NCBI GenBank assembly: GCA_019136035.1 | Contig: JAGVUW010000251.1 | Location: 1 to 10,027 of the forward strand | DNA: 10,027 bases | DNA from: Verrucomicrobiota bacterium | GTDB taxonomy: Bacteria; Verrucomicrobiota; Lentisphaeria; Oligosphaerales; JAFGRS01 | Direction of reading: 5' to 3' | Shown here: positions 1 to 9,047 of the stretch, piece after piece | How positions within the stretch are numbered: the stretch's first letter is position 1 | Layout of the letters: every line of letters begins with the position of its first letter | Notes under the pieces: model-generated | What the model was told of the DNA's origin: nothing | Database searches by the model: none | The model's input: only the letters and a program-made list of their open reading frames with translations | Position numbers and translations under genes: made by a program

Positions 1-927
1 GTCCGGGATGATGTTCACCGCCTCGACGCCCTTGCTCACCAGGCACTCGAGCTGCCGCACCGGGTCGCTCTCGCCGGCGCTGGTGCCGTCGAGCCAGGCG
101 CTCATGGGCACGGCTCGGCAGGCGCGGATCATGCCGATGACGTGATCGAGGCGCGGGAAGGTCCCCGCATCGGGCTGGCGGTACCCAGGGCCACCCTTCT
201 TCATGAGCTTGCTGCGCAGGACATCGGCGAAGCGCAGCGGGTCCTGGACGGCCGCCAGGGCGCCGGCCGGATCGAGACCCAGGCGAGCGGCCCAGAAGGC
301 CGCGACCTGGTCCAGGTGGCCCTGGCAGACGAGCAGGACCTTGTCCTGGTAGGCCTGCACGATGTGGCGCTCCGTGGCGTTGCCCAGGGGCGTCAGCGGC
401 AGGACCTCGGCGTCGTAGTCGAGGGCGACATCGCCAAGGCGCTGGTTGATGCGCTCGACGATGACGCGGTTGCGGGTGTGGGAACGCTCGAGCATGTCCG
501 CCAGCACCGCCGCAGCCGGCGAATCCGGCGACGGCGGCCGCACGAAGCCCATCCCCATGAAGTAGAATACGCCCGGCTCGCCGGGGCTGTTGATCTCCTG
601 GTCGGCATACTCGTCGAAGAAGACGCGGCTCTCGAAGCCCACCGCGGCGCGCACGCCAAGCAGATCGGACGCCTCCAGGAGCTCCTCGAGGCCCTGCAGG
701 ACATCGAAGTCGCAGATGGCCATGCTGTAGAGGCCGCGGGCGGCGGCCTCCCAGGCCAGCCGAGACGGCGACCAGCCCTCTCCATTAAAGGAGAAGAAGG
801 AGTGCAGGTGCATGTTCACCCAGTCGGTCGCCGGCGGCGTCGGGTGACCCGCCGCGACAAGCCGATCGAGGGCCTGACGACGCGTCGACCGGTCAAAGCT
901 GCTGAGATCTTCAAGCAATGCCTGCAT
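1..927 (-). CDS. PHP-domain metal-dependent phosphoesterase family protein, C-terminus beyond window
   Basis: An open frame of 309 codons runs from the ATG at 927 to the left edge without a stop, so the gene is partial at its 3' end. Residues 37-50 carry the PHP motif HLHSFFSFN (H40, H42). A second motif, CDFDVLQG (D73, D75), and a glutamate in GFES (E99) follow in the order expected of the PHP fold, which binds metals and usually hydrolyses phosphoesters. The second motif has Phe where many PHP proteins have His (DHD). The fragment ends in AVNIIPD, and I recall similar text in PHP proteins of Verrucomicrobia and Lentisphaerae. The substrate is unknown. AGGGG lies 8 bases before the start codon. 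There is no signal peptide, so it is probably cytoplasmic. A 277-base gap with its own promoter candidate separates it from secDF, so it is probably a separate unit. Family assignment is fairly sure; function is not. Confidence 0.85.
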   Translation of the reverse strand, partial: MQALLEDLSSFDRSTRRQALDRLVAAGHPTPPATDWVNMHLHSFFSFNGEGWSPSRLAWEAAARGLYSMAICDFDVLQGLEELLEASDLLGVRAAVGFESRVFFDEYADQEINSPGEPGVFYFMGMGFVRPPSPDSPAAAVLADMLERSHTRNRVIVERINQRLGDVALDYDAEVLPLTPLGNATERHIVQAYQDKVLLVCQGHLDQVAAFWAARLGLDPAGALAAVQDPLRFADVLRSKLMKKGGPGYRQPDAGTFPRLDHVIGMIRACRAVPMSAWLDGTSAGESDPVRQLECLVSKGVEAVNIIPD

Positions 928-1026
928 GGACCCTGCCCCTGGTGCCAAGACAATCCCCACGACTGCCGGTCAGCCCGTCGCTGCCGCGCCGCCCAAGACG
1001 CCGCGGCGGCCGCATGGAAACGCGAC

Positions 1027-1054
1027 ACTGTAGGCCGGCCGGCCCGCTTTTCAA
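1027..1054 (-). promoter_or_regulatory. Candidate sigma-70-type promoter for the PHP gene
   Basis: On the minus strand TTGAAA (1049-1054) and TACAGT (1027-1032) are separated by 16 bases, matching the -35 and -10 consensus at 5 of 6 and 4 of 6 positions. It sits about 100 bases upstream of the ATG at 927. AT-rich hexamers are scarce in this GC-rich gap, which adds some weight. This was found by eye only. Confidence 0.4.
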
Positions 1055-1135
1055 CACCGGGCGCGGCCGCGGCAGGACGGGGTGATTCAGGGCGCCGCCG
1101 GGCGAGCTCTGGCGCGCCATGACGGCCGACAGATC

Positions 1136-1172
1136 GGGGCCGGCCGTCCCCCGCTGGAGGACCGCCGGCCCC
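1136..1172 (-). terminator. GC-rich hairpin downstream of secDF, possible terminator
   Basis: GGGGCCGGC (1136-1144) and GCCGGCCCC (1164-1172) form a perfect 9-bp inverted repeat with a 19-base loop, beginning about 32 bases after the secDF stop codon. No T-tract follows on the minus strand, so it is not a classical intrinsic terminator. It may only protect the 3' end or be chance in GC-rich DNA. Confidence 0.3.
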
Positions 1173-1204
1173 GTGTGTGCGCTGGCCTTGCGGCCGACCC
1201 GTCG

Positions 1205-3920
1205 TCAGGCCGACTTGGCGGCCTTGGCGGCGCTGACCTCGGTCTCGACCACGGCGGCGACGCGGGCCTTCCCGACCACCTCGTCGCGGTGGGCGCGGTT
1301 CGGCTTGTGCCAGGCCTGGATGATGGCGCTGGCCACAAAGACCGTCGAGTACGTGCCGACGATCACGCCGATGGTCATGACCAGGGCGAAGTCGTTGATC
1401 GTGCCGCCGCCGAAGATCAGCAGCGTCACCACCGGCATGAGGGTGGTGAAGCTGGTCAGGAAGGTCCGCGACAGGGTCTGGTTGATGCTGAGGTTGATGA
1501 TTTCCTTGTAGGTCTTCTCGCGCTGCAGCGCCAGGCTCTCGCGCACGCGGTCGAAGGTCACGATGGTGTCGTTGATCGAGTAACCGATGATGGTCAGGAG
1601 GGCCGCGACGACGGTCAGACTGATCTGGCGACCGCCGGTGAACCACCCGAAGAGCAGGTAGAGACCGCCGGCCACCAGGACGTCGTGGACGAGGGCGACC
1701 ACGGCGGCGATGCCGTAGGCCAGCTCGAAGCGGAAGCTGACGTAGAGCACGATGCCGAGGAACGAGAGGAGCGTCGCCAGGAAGGCGCGCGTCTGGAACT
1801 GCGCCCCGACGAGGTTGCCGACGCTGTTGGTCTGGACCTGCTTGAGCTTCGCCTCGGGGTATTTCTGCGTGAGCGTCTCTTCGATGGCACCGAGGTCGAG
1901 GCTGTCGGTGGCATCGGTGGCCGTCCGGGGCAGGACGATCTCGAGCATGCGCAGGCCGGCGGCGCCGCTGAACTTGTAACCGACGCGGGCGGCTGGGTGG
2001 CCCAGGCCGACCAGGGCATCGCGCACCGCCGCGACCGGCGGCTCCGTGCCTAGGACCTCGTAGCCAACCTCGGTGCCGCCCGAGAAGTCGATGCTCAGGG
2101 CGCTGCGGCCGCGGCCGATCCCGGCAATCAGCGCCACAACGCAGAGAATCACGGAGATGGTGATGGCCGGCTTCGTCCAGGCCAGGATGTCGTAGTTGCA
2201 GTCGGTGAACCAGCGCAGCGCGTTCATGCGCAGGGTCTTCATCGTGCCGCGGCTAAGCATGGTGTCGAAGATGACGCGGGTCACGAAGATGGCCGTGAAC
2301 ATGCTGGCGACGATACCGATGCCGAGGGTCACCGCGAAGCCGCGCACCGAGCCGGTGCCGGCGTTGTACAGGATGATGGCGGTGAGCAGGGTCGTGATGT
2401 TCGAGTCGAAGATCGTCACGAAGGCGCGTGCGTAGCCGGCCTCGATGGCGTTGCCGATGGTCTTGCCGTTGCGCAGCTCCTCGCGGATGCGCTCGAAGAT
2501 CAGCACGTTGGCGTCGACCGCCATACCGATGGTCAGGATCATACCGGCGATACCCGGCATGGTGATGGTGGCCCGCAGCAGGGTCATCGTGCCCAGAGTC
2601 AGGGCCGTGTTCATGAGCAGCGCCAGGACCGCGATGACGCCGGCCAGGCGGTAGTAGCCGATCATGAAGACCACGACCATGGCCAGGCCGGCCAGGCCGG
2701 CCCAGATGCCGCTGCGGATCGAGTCGGCGCCCAGGGTCGGGTCGGTGCCGAATTCGCTGTCGATCTGGATGTTCACCGGGAGATTGCCGGACTCGATGAC
2801 GCCGGCCAGGCGACGGGCTTCCTCGAAGCCGAAGTTGCCGGTGATCTCGGCCTGACCGCCGGTGATCGGCTCGTTGATATTCGGGGCGCTGTAGACCTTG
2901 CCATCCATGACGATGGCGAGGCGCTGGTTGACGTTGTCGGTGGTGATACGGGCGAACTGCCGGGCGCCGCGGCCCTTGAACTCAAGGCTGATGCTCCACC
3001 AGTTGCCGAACTGGCTGGGCGACGGCTGGGCGCGGCTGACCTCGCCGCCGTCGAGGGCCTCCGGGGTCTTCTTGATGAAGATGACGTCGGTGATGACCTC
3101 GCCGTCACGCTCGCTCTCCAGTTCGGCATAGCGGAACCCCGGGCTGGGGCGGAAACTGGACGGGCTGGCGCGGTATTCGGCGACCTTGGCATCGTTGTTG
3201 GGGTCGACCAGGTAGAACTGCAGGTTCGCCTGCTGCTTGAGCACCTCGCGGATGTCCGACTTGGCGCCCTCGCTGAGGGTCGGCATGCGCACCGAGATGG
3301 TGTTGCAGGATCTCGATGATCTGGTCGCGCACCTGGACGATGTCCTTCTCCTTCGCCTTGGCCTCGTCCTCGCTGAAGCTGATGACGAATTCGGTGCCGC
3401 CCTGCAGATCCAGGCCCAGGCGCAGCTTGCCGGCGGCCTTGTCGCGGACGAACTTGATGACGCGCTTGTTCGAGGCGGTCGGCAGGCCGGGGACACTGAT
3501 GACATCGCTGAGACGGACGCGGGCGTGCGTCTCGTCGCCGCGCGAGGCCTGCTCGATGCTCCGGTACTGCGCCAGCTCGGGGTTCTCCTGGCGCATCGCC
3601 TCGGCGCGGGCCAGCATGTCCTGGTACGCCTTCAGCGCCGCCGCGGCGGCGTCGGCCTCGGCCTTGGCACGCAGGTGGGACGTCTCCTGCGCCTTGTACG
3701 CCTCAGAAGCGCTGTCCTTGATCGCCTCGAGGGCCGCTTGCGCGGCCGCGGCCGCGGCCTGCGTCGACTCGGCCTTGGCCTCGAGCTTCGATGCGCCGGC
3801 TTTCGCCAGACGTTCAAACGTGACCAGGAAATCGCGGTCGCGCAGAGGGAACAGGGCCGCGACCCAACCCCCCAAGACCGCAATGGTGAGCACCCAGCGC
3901 CAGACCAGTGACCGTTTCAT
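1205..3920 (-). CDS. secDF: Fused protein-export membrane protein SecDF, reading frame interrupted near 3305
   Basis: SecD and SecF are fused in one protein that uses the proton gradient to help Sec substrates leave the channel on the periplasmic side. The ATG at 3920 is chosen because the frame begins with a membrane helix (residues 7-26) and has GAGGG upstream. An Ala-rich coiled coil follows (about 38-120), then GKLRLGLDLQGGT (164-176). After IIEIL (residue 205) the frame shifts and resumes at 3304 with NTISVRMPTLSEG. The rest is intact: P1 head with AIVMDGKVYSAP, the SecD membrane block with GMAVDANVLIFERI and FDSNITTL, SecF from about 2227 with IDFSGGT, then GYSINDTIVTFDRVRE and a stop at 1205. 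Joined length is about 904 residues. yajC lies 121 bases upstream and is probably co-transcribed. Identity is certain; whether the break is real or a sequence error cannot be told here. Confidence 0.95.
3290..3310 (-). other. Frameshift with apparent internal deletion in secD
   Basis: Upstream of this point SecD is read in the frame whose codons end at 3920, 3917 and so on. Downstream it is read in the frame of the stop at 1205. The change needs either one extra base or a loss of 2 modulo 3 bases. SecD proteins normally have about 21 residues of the type RNRVxxxGVAEPxIxxxGxxR between the helix ending IIEIL and the strand ISVRMP. Only two or three codons are present here, so a loss of roughly 53-62 bases fits better than a single inserted base. 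The family comparison is from memory. Confidence 0.75.
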
Positions 3921-4041
3921 GGATTCGGCTTTCCCTCGAGTTCTTCGGATTGCCTCTGAGCCTGACCACGCCGCATCGCCACCGCGCTGCCGCCTCGCTG
4001 CAACTGGGGGCACAGCCTGCCAGGACGCCGCATCACGGCCT

Positions 4042-4407
4042 TCAGGATGACTTCCTGGCCGCCTTGCCCGACTCCTCCGCAGCCTCGGTGAGGACCGTGC
4101 TCACCGCCGAACGCACCATCTTGATCTCGACGCCCGGCGCCACCCGCAACATCAGCGTGGCCTCCTCGACCCCCGACACCTCGCCGTAGAAGCCGCCGGT
4201 GGTCACGACGCGGTCGCCGACCTTCAGACGGCTGATCAGCTCGCGGTGCTCCTTCGCTTTGACCTGCTGCGGCCGCAGCATCAGAAAATACATGATGGCC
4301 AGAAGCAGCAGCATCGGGCCCATCGCGTAGAGAAAACCGCCCGGCTGCCCGGCCGGCGCCTGCATGGCAGTCGCCAAAAGGGGCATGGTCAACACCGCAA
4401 TGTCCAT
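4042..4407 (-). CDS. yajC: Sec translocon accessory protein YajC
   Basis: YajC is a small inner-membrane protein that associates with SecDF in the Sec holo-translocon. This 121-residue protein has one long membrane helix (FLYAMGPMLLLLAIMYFLML) followed by RPQQVKAKEHRELISRLKVGDRVVTTGGFYGEV, the standard YajC signature of RPQ, basic linker and GDxVVTxGG. The C-terminal soluble part ends in a basic KAARKSS tail. The reading frame stays open upstream to 4572, but the ATG at 4407 is preferred because AGGAG lies 9 bases before it and the family length then fits. A candidate promoter lies about 75 bases upstream. secDF follows 121 bases downstream with no clear terminator between, so the usual yajC-secDF operon is likely. 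Confidence 0.95.
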   Translation of the reverse strand: MDIAVLTMPLLATAMQAPAGQPGGFLYAMGPMLLLLAIMYFLMLRPQQVKAKEHRELISRLKVGDRVVTTGGFYGEVSGVEEATLMLRVAPGVEIKMVRSAVSTVLTEAAEESGKAARKSS

Positions 4408-4483
4408 TCGAACAATCTCCTGGCCGCCTGTCCCCGATGGCACAAACCAGCCACCGTCCTGCTGGCGGCAGATACAGCCGCTC

Positions 4484-4512
4484 AATGTACATGCCGCCCC
4501 CAACCTTGCCAA
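4484..4512 (-). promoter_or_regulatory. Candidate sigma-70-type promoter for yajC-secDF
   Basis: On the minus strand TTGGCA (4507-4512) and TACATT (4484-4489) are 17 bases apart, matching consensus at 5 of 6 and 4 of 6 positions. Transcription would begin near 4477, giving a leader of about 70 bases before the yajC ATG. The -10 hexamer overlaps the palindrome ATGTACAT (4485-4492), which could be an operator. It was found by eye. Confidence 0.45.
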
Positions 4513-4703
4513 CCGCGACGCCTGACGCCGATCGGTTTTTCTCAGATTTGCAAAAGGGCGCCGACAGGCCATGTTGTACAGCCCCCGGGACCGCCGGGCG
4601 AGCGCGCCGGATGGGCCGCCGCCATGCGCCGGCCGGCGGCGACGCGGCCGGGCCGAGGGATGCGGGCGGTTCCCGAGGCCGCCGAGGGAGCAGGCAGAGC
4701 GCT

Positions 4704-6134
<1,431 letters not shown>

Positions 6135-6154
6135 GAGCCCGGAGGAGCCGCCCG

Positions 6155-6724
6155 ATGGACCGCAATCGCACCCACCGCCGCCGAGACGCCTCCCGCCGCC
6201 TCGGCCGGTCCTGCCCGGGCGCCGTGCTGCTCATCGTCGGCCTCCTGGTCGCCGGCGGCTGCGCTCGCCTGCGGGAGTGGGGCTGGACCGACCGCGCTCC
6301 GGGCCGCGCGCTGTCGCTGCACCGCTTCGCCGACCCGGGCCTGATCTCGGGCGAGGCAACGCAGGTCGTCGGCAGCCCCGACGGCATGCAGCGCGTCGGC
6401 ATCCTGCGCCAGCCCGTCCTCGGCAACCGCGAGATACCCTCGGCCGAACTGGTCGACGGCGACCGGCCCGAGCGGCCGGCCGTGCGGCTGCATCTCGACC
6501 GCCAGGGCGCCGCGCTCTGGATGCAGACCTGCGTCTCGACCCCCGGCGACAGCCTCGCCGTGCTCCTGGATGGCTTCTACTGGTACACCCTGACCATACC
6601 GCGCGCCGTGGACACGCAGAGCATCCTCCTGGACGGCCCCATCGGCCGCAGCGAGGCCGAAGCCCTGGTCAAGGGCCTGCCCACAAGCTACCGCGACTAC
6701 CACCGCATGAAACGCCCGTTCTAG
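6155..6724 (+). CDS. Lipoprotein with a SecD P1-head-like domain
   Basis: A 189-residue exported protein. A basic N-terminus rich in Arg (1-19) precedes a hydrophobic stretch GAVLLIVGLLVAGG and C36, a plausible but imperfect lipobox (AGGC), so it is probably a lipoprotein. Residues about 54-186 resemble the head of the SecD P1 domain: SLHRFADP matches the SecD LQFYLVDP strand, and VRLHLDRQGA through EAEALVKGL lines up without gaps for about 66 residues with SecD ISLEFKGRGA through EARRLAGVI encoded at about 2790-2990. Shared features are GA, LA.L.DG, a central Ile, and EA near the end; I count 13 identities. The DG turn is kept, but the SecD text KVYSAP is FYWYTL here. The start is supported by GGAGGAG 7 bases before the ATG. 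It lies 20 bases after the response regulator and 37 bases before the greA start, so it is probably co-transcribed with both. Lipoprotein and fold are fairly supported; its job is unknown. Confidence 0.8.
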   Translation: MDRNRTHRRRDASRRLGRSCPGAVLLIVGLLVAGGCARLREWGWTDRAPGRALSLHRFADPGLISGEATQVVGSPDGMQRVGILRQPVLGNREIPSAELVDGDRPERPAVRLHLDRQGAALWMQTCVSTPGDSLAVLLDGFYWYTLTIPRAVDTQSILLDGPIGRSEAEALVKGLPTSYRDYHRMKRPF

Positions 6725-6761
6725 CCCTCTGAGGATGCCCCGGAAAGGACCACCCCTGACC

Positions 6762-8912
6762 ATGATGACCGCCGAGACTGCCACCTGGCGCGACAGCGCC
6801 GTCCTTGACGACCTTTTCATGAACCTCGCCGAAGGCCATCCCGGCGCGATCACGGCACTGCTGAACGTCCTGCGCACGGCCCCGCCCGAGCCCCTCGCCG
6901 CCTGGCCGGCCGAGACCGCCGCGGCCTGGCGCGGCGGCCTAGACCTGGCCCTGGAGAGCCTGGACCGCGCGCAGTTGCGCCCCTGCGGCGAGTTGTTCCT
7001 GGCCCTCTGCGACATCGGCTTTGACAGCCCGCTCTTCCGCGACCTGCTCGCCGGCATGGTGCGCCAGACCCGCCCCGATTACCTCGACCCGGCCGGGCTC
7101 CTCAGCGCTCTCGGCCTGCGCGAACCCGCGGTCAGCACCACGGCCATCGCCAGCCGCTGGCGGCTCTTCGAGGTCCTCCGCCCCGGCGTCCTGTGCTACC
7201 ACCCGCCGCACGGCCTCGGGACGGTCGAGACGGTCGATTCGCTGGCCAATGACATCCGGGTGCGTCAGAGCCGGCTCTACCAGATGTCCCTCAAGGTGGC
7301 CCTGACCCAGGCGACGCTGGTGCGGCCGGCGTCCTGGCTGCTGGGCCTGATCAAGGGCGAAGCCGGCGCCCGCCAGCGCCTGCGGCCCGACGACTTCCTC
7401 GCCCGGGCCGTCGAAGGCCTCGTGGCGCCGCAGCCCCCCGACGCCGAACTCCTGAAGGCCATCCTGGTGCCGGGCGCCTTCAGCGCCGAGCAGTTCGCCG
7501 CCTTGCTGAAGCCCGCCGCGGCAACCATGGCCACGGCCACGGCCGAGGCCGCCCCGGAGGCGACGGCCGAGACGACCGCCGGCATGCGCACCTGGGACCA
7601 GGCCCGCGGCATCACCGAGATGGCCGGCCTGATCGCGGCCACCGAGACCCTGCAGGACCAGGGCGCCGATACCGCCAACGTCGCCGCCATCCTGCGCGCC
7701 GACGCCCGGCGCAGCGCCCACGTCAACGACTGGGTCGCCACCCTGGCACTCCTCCAGCAGGCCTTCGGCAGCGCGCCGTGGTTCACCGCCGTCCTTCAGG
7801 AACTCGGCCCCGAGGCGGTCTCCTGGAACGACCTGGAACTCTTCGTCGACCAGAGCGACCGCCTGCCCGGCCGCCTCGTCAGCCACTGGTTCGAGGCCAC
7901 CGCGACGGCGCGCGGGCCGGCCTACCTGGCCCAGGCCTGCATGAGTCTGCCCCTGCGCCTCTGGACCCACGCCGAACGCATCGTCGGGCAGCGCGCCGGG
8001 GCCGAGAGCCCGACGCTGTTCCTCGACACCGCCGTCCATGAGATCACGCGCGGCACACCGAGCGCCGATGCCCTCGTCTGGGCCTACCGCCAGGGCGGCG
8101 ACACGGCCCGCCTCCTGGCCAATCCGCCCCTGCTGTTCAAGACCCTGCAACGCCCCGTACGCGGGTCCTTCATCAAGTCCCGCAAGGACCTCCACAAGCT
8201 CGTCATGGACGACCAGGCCTTCCAGCGCCTGGTCATGCGCGACGGCGATCCCGAGGGCGTCGTCAGCCTGGTGCGCTGCGTGCGCCACTCGCCGCTGCTG
8301 GACGCCGGCGAGCGCCAGAGCCTCCTCGTCAAGATCGTCCGCGTCTTCCCCGAGGCCATCGCCTTGGTCGAGGACCGCCGCGCCCAGGTGGCCCGCAAGC
8401 CCATCGGCAAGATCACCTCGGTCCGGTCGTTCCAGCGCCATCACCGCGAACTGGAGGACATCGTCAAACGGCGCATCCCCGCCAACGCCCAGGCCATCGC
8501 CCACGCCCGCAGCTACGGCGACCTGCGCGAGAACGCCGAATACAAGGCCGCCAAGGACGAACAGGCCCTCCTGCGCGCCCGCCGCGAGGAACTCGAGAAT
8601 GCCCTCCACGAGGTCCGGGCTACGGACTTCGCCGACGTCACCGCCCCGGAGTGCGTCGTGCCCGGCTGCGCCGTCACCCTGCGCTACGCCGATGGCCGCC
8701 AGGAGACCTGCCAGGTCCTCGGCCTCTGGGACAGCATCCCGGAACGCCGCATGGTCTCGTACGACACCCCCTTCGGCCGCGCCCTCATCGGCGCCCGCAG
8801 CGGCGACACGATCACCCTGCCCGGCGGCGACAGCGTCACCCTCGCCGCCGTGGCGCCCCTCGACGACGCCCAGCGCGCCTGGCTCAGCGACACGCGGCCC
8901 GACGCGGAATGA
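6762..8912 (+). CDS. greA: Long-form transcription elongation factor GreA
   Basis: GreA factors insert a coiled coil into the RNA polymerase secondary channel and trigger cleavage of backtracked RNA. The C-terminal third is a complete GreA. The coiled coil (about 551-625) carries GDLRENAEYKAAKDEQ, with D587 and E590 at the positions of the catalytic pair D41/E44 of E. coli GreA. The FKBP-like domain (about 630-710) carries YDTPFGRALIGARSGD and LPGGDSVTL. The first 550 residues are mostly helical. Within them, residues 141-189 (PGVLCYHPPHGLGTVETVD...) resemble the small beta-barrel of CarD or PcrA Tudor domains that bind polymerase, and an Ala/Thr-rich linker lies at about 250-277. At 716 residues it matches the long chlamydial GreA (about 715, from memory) rather than the usual 158. 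The ATG at 6762 is preferred, with AAAGGA 12 bases upstream; an in-frame ATG at 6735 would add nine residues but has GAGG directly against it. Confidence 0.93.
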   Translation: MMTAETATWRDSAVLDDLFMNLAEGHPGAITALLNVLRTAPPEPLAAWPAETAAAWRGGLDLALESLDRAQLRPCGELFLALCDIGFDSPLFRDLLAGMVRQTRPDYLDPAGLLSALGLREPAVSTTAIASRWRLFEVLRPGVLCYHPPHGLGTVETVDSLANDIRVRQSRLYQMSLKVALTQATLVRPASWLLGLIKGEAGARQRLRPDDFLARAVEGLVAPQPPDAELLKAILVPGAFSAEQFAALLKPAAATMATATAEAAPEATAETTAGMRTWDQARGITEMAGLIAATETLQDQGADTANVAAILRADARRSAHVNDWVATLALLQQAFGSAPWFTAVLQELGPEAVSWNDLELFVDQSDRLPGRLVSHWFEATATARGPAYLAQACMSLPLRLWTHAERIVGQRAGAESPTLFLDTAVHEITRGTPSADALVWAYRQGGDTARLLANPPLLFKTLQRPVRGSFIKSRKDLHKLVMDDQAFQRLVMRDGDPEGVVSLVRCVRHSPLLDAGERQSLLVKIVRVFPEAIALVEDRRAQVARKPIGKITSVRSFQRHHRELEDIVKRRIPANAQAIAHARSYGDLRENAEYKAAKDEQALLRARREELENALHEVRATDFADVTAPECVVPGCAVTLRYADGRQETCQVLGLWDSIPERRMVSYDTPFGRALIGARSGDTITLPGGDSVTLAAVAPLDDAQRAWLSDTRPDAE

Positions 8913-8938
8913 GGACCCTCGAACGACGTCACGGGCGG

Positions 8939-8966
8939 TTGCACTTGGCCGCGACCGCAGTACATT
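8939..8966 (+). promoter_or_regulatory. Candidate promoter for rpmA
   Basis: TTGCAC (8939-8944) and TACATT (8961-8966) are 16 bases apart. The -35 is weak (3 of 6), but the -10 is the same hexamer seen in front of yajC and the only AT-rich hexamer in this gap. The start would fall near 8973, leaving a leader of about 75 bases. No terminator is seen after greA, so readthrough is also possible. Confidence 0.4.
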
Positions 8967-8970
8967 AGGG

Positions 8971-9020
8971 GCTTCGCGGCGACGTGGGCCGCGCGGCAGG
9001 ATCAACAAGCCGCCCGAAGC
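8971..9020 (+). promoter_or_regulatory. Stem-loop in the rpmA leader
   Basis: GCTTCGCGGC (8971-8980) can pair with GCCG (9009-9012) and CGAAGC (9015-9020), giving a 10-bp stem with two bulged bases. It would form at the very 5' end of the predicted rpmA transcript and leaves the GGAG at 9037-9040 free. It may be a leader structure for control or stability; no known riboswitch or ribosomal-protein leader was recognised. Confidence 0.3.
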
Positions 9021-9047
9021 GGGGCGATAGAGCAGCGGAGATCAGTC

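Noticed and set aside
142..1122. A 326-codon plus-strand open frame over the PHP gene
   Set aside because: The minus-strand frame has the PHP motifs throughout; this one is low-complexity and runs on through the promoter gap.
1082..2053. A 323-codon plus-strand open frame opposite SecF
   Set aside because: It is an antisense shadow of the conserved SecF membrane part, with a repetitive Gly/Asp/Arg/Glu composition.
3290..3310. Programmed ribosomal frameshift in secD
   Set aside because: There is no slippery heptamer or stop-codon context, and about 20 conserved residues are missing, which a frameshift alone would not explain.
4437..4460. Sigma-54 promoter beginning TGGCAC
   Set aside because: The required TTGC element five bases downstream is absent (AGCC instead).
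4548..4582. Promoter for the response regulator (TTGCAA with ATGTTG or TACAGC)
   Set aside because: TTGCAA is 17 bases from the poor match ATGTTG and 23 bases from the better TACAGC, so no pair has both good hexamers and good spacing.
4437..4703. Upstream ATG at 4437 as the start of the response regulator
   Set aside because: The added 89 residues are Arg/Gly/Pro/Ala-rich, overlap the yajC control region on the other strand and do not belong to the receiver fold; GAGGGAG and the fold support 4704.
6939..9008. A 689-codon open frame on the minus strand opposite greA
   Set aside because: It mirrors greA codons in GC-rich DNA, is dominated by Gly, Ala, Val and charged residues without a recognisable motif, and greA itself is unambiguous.
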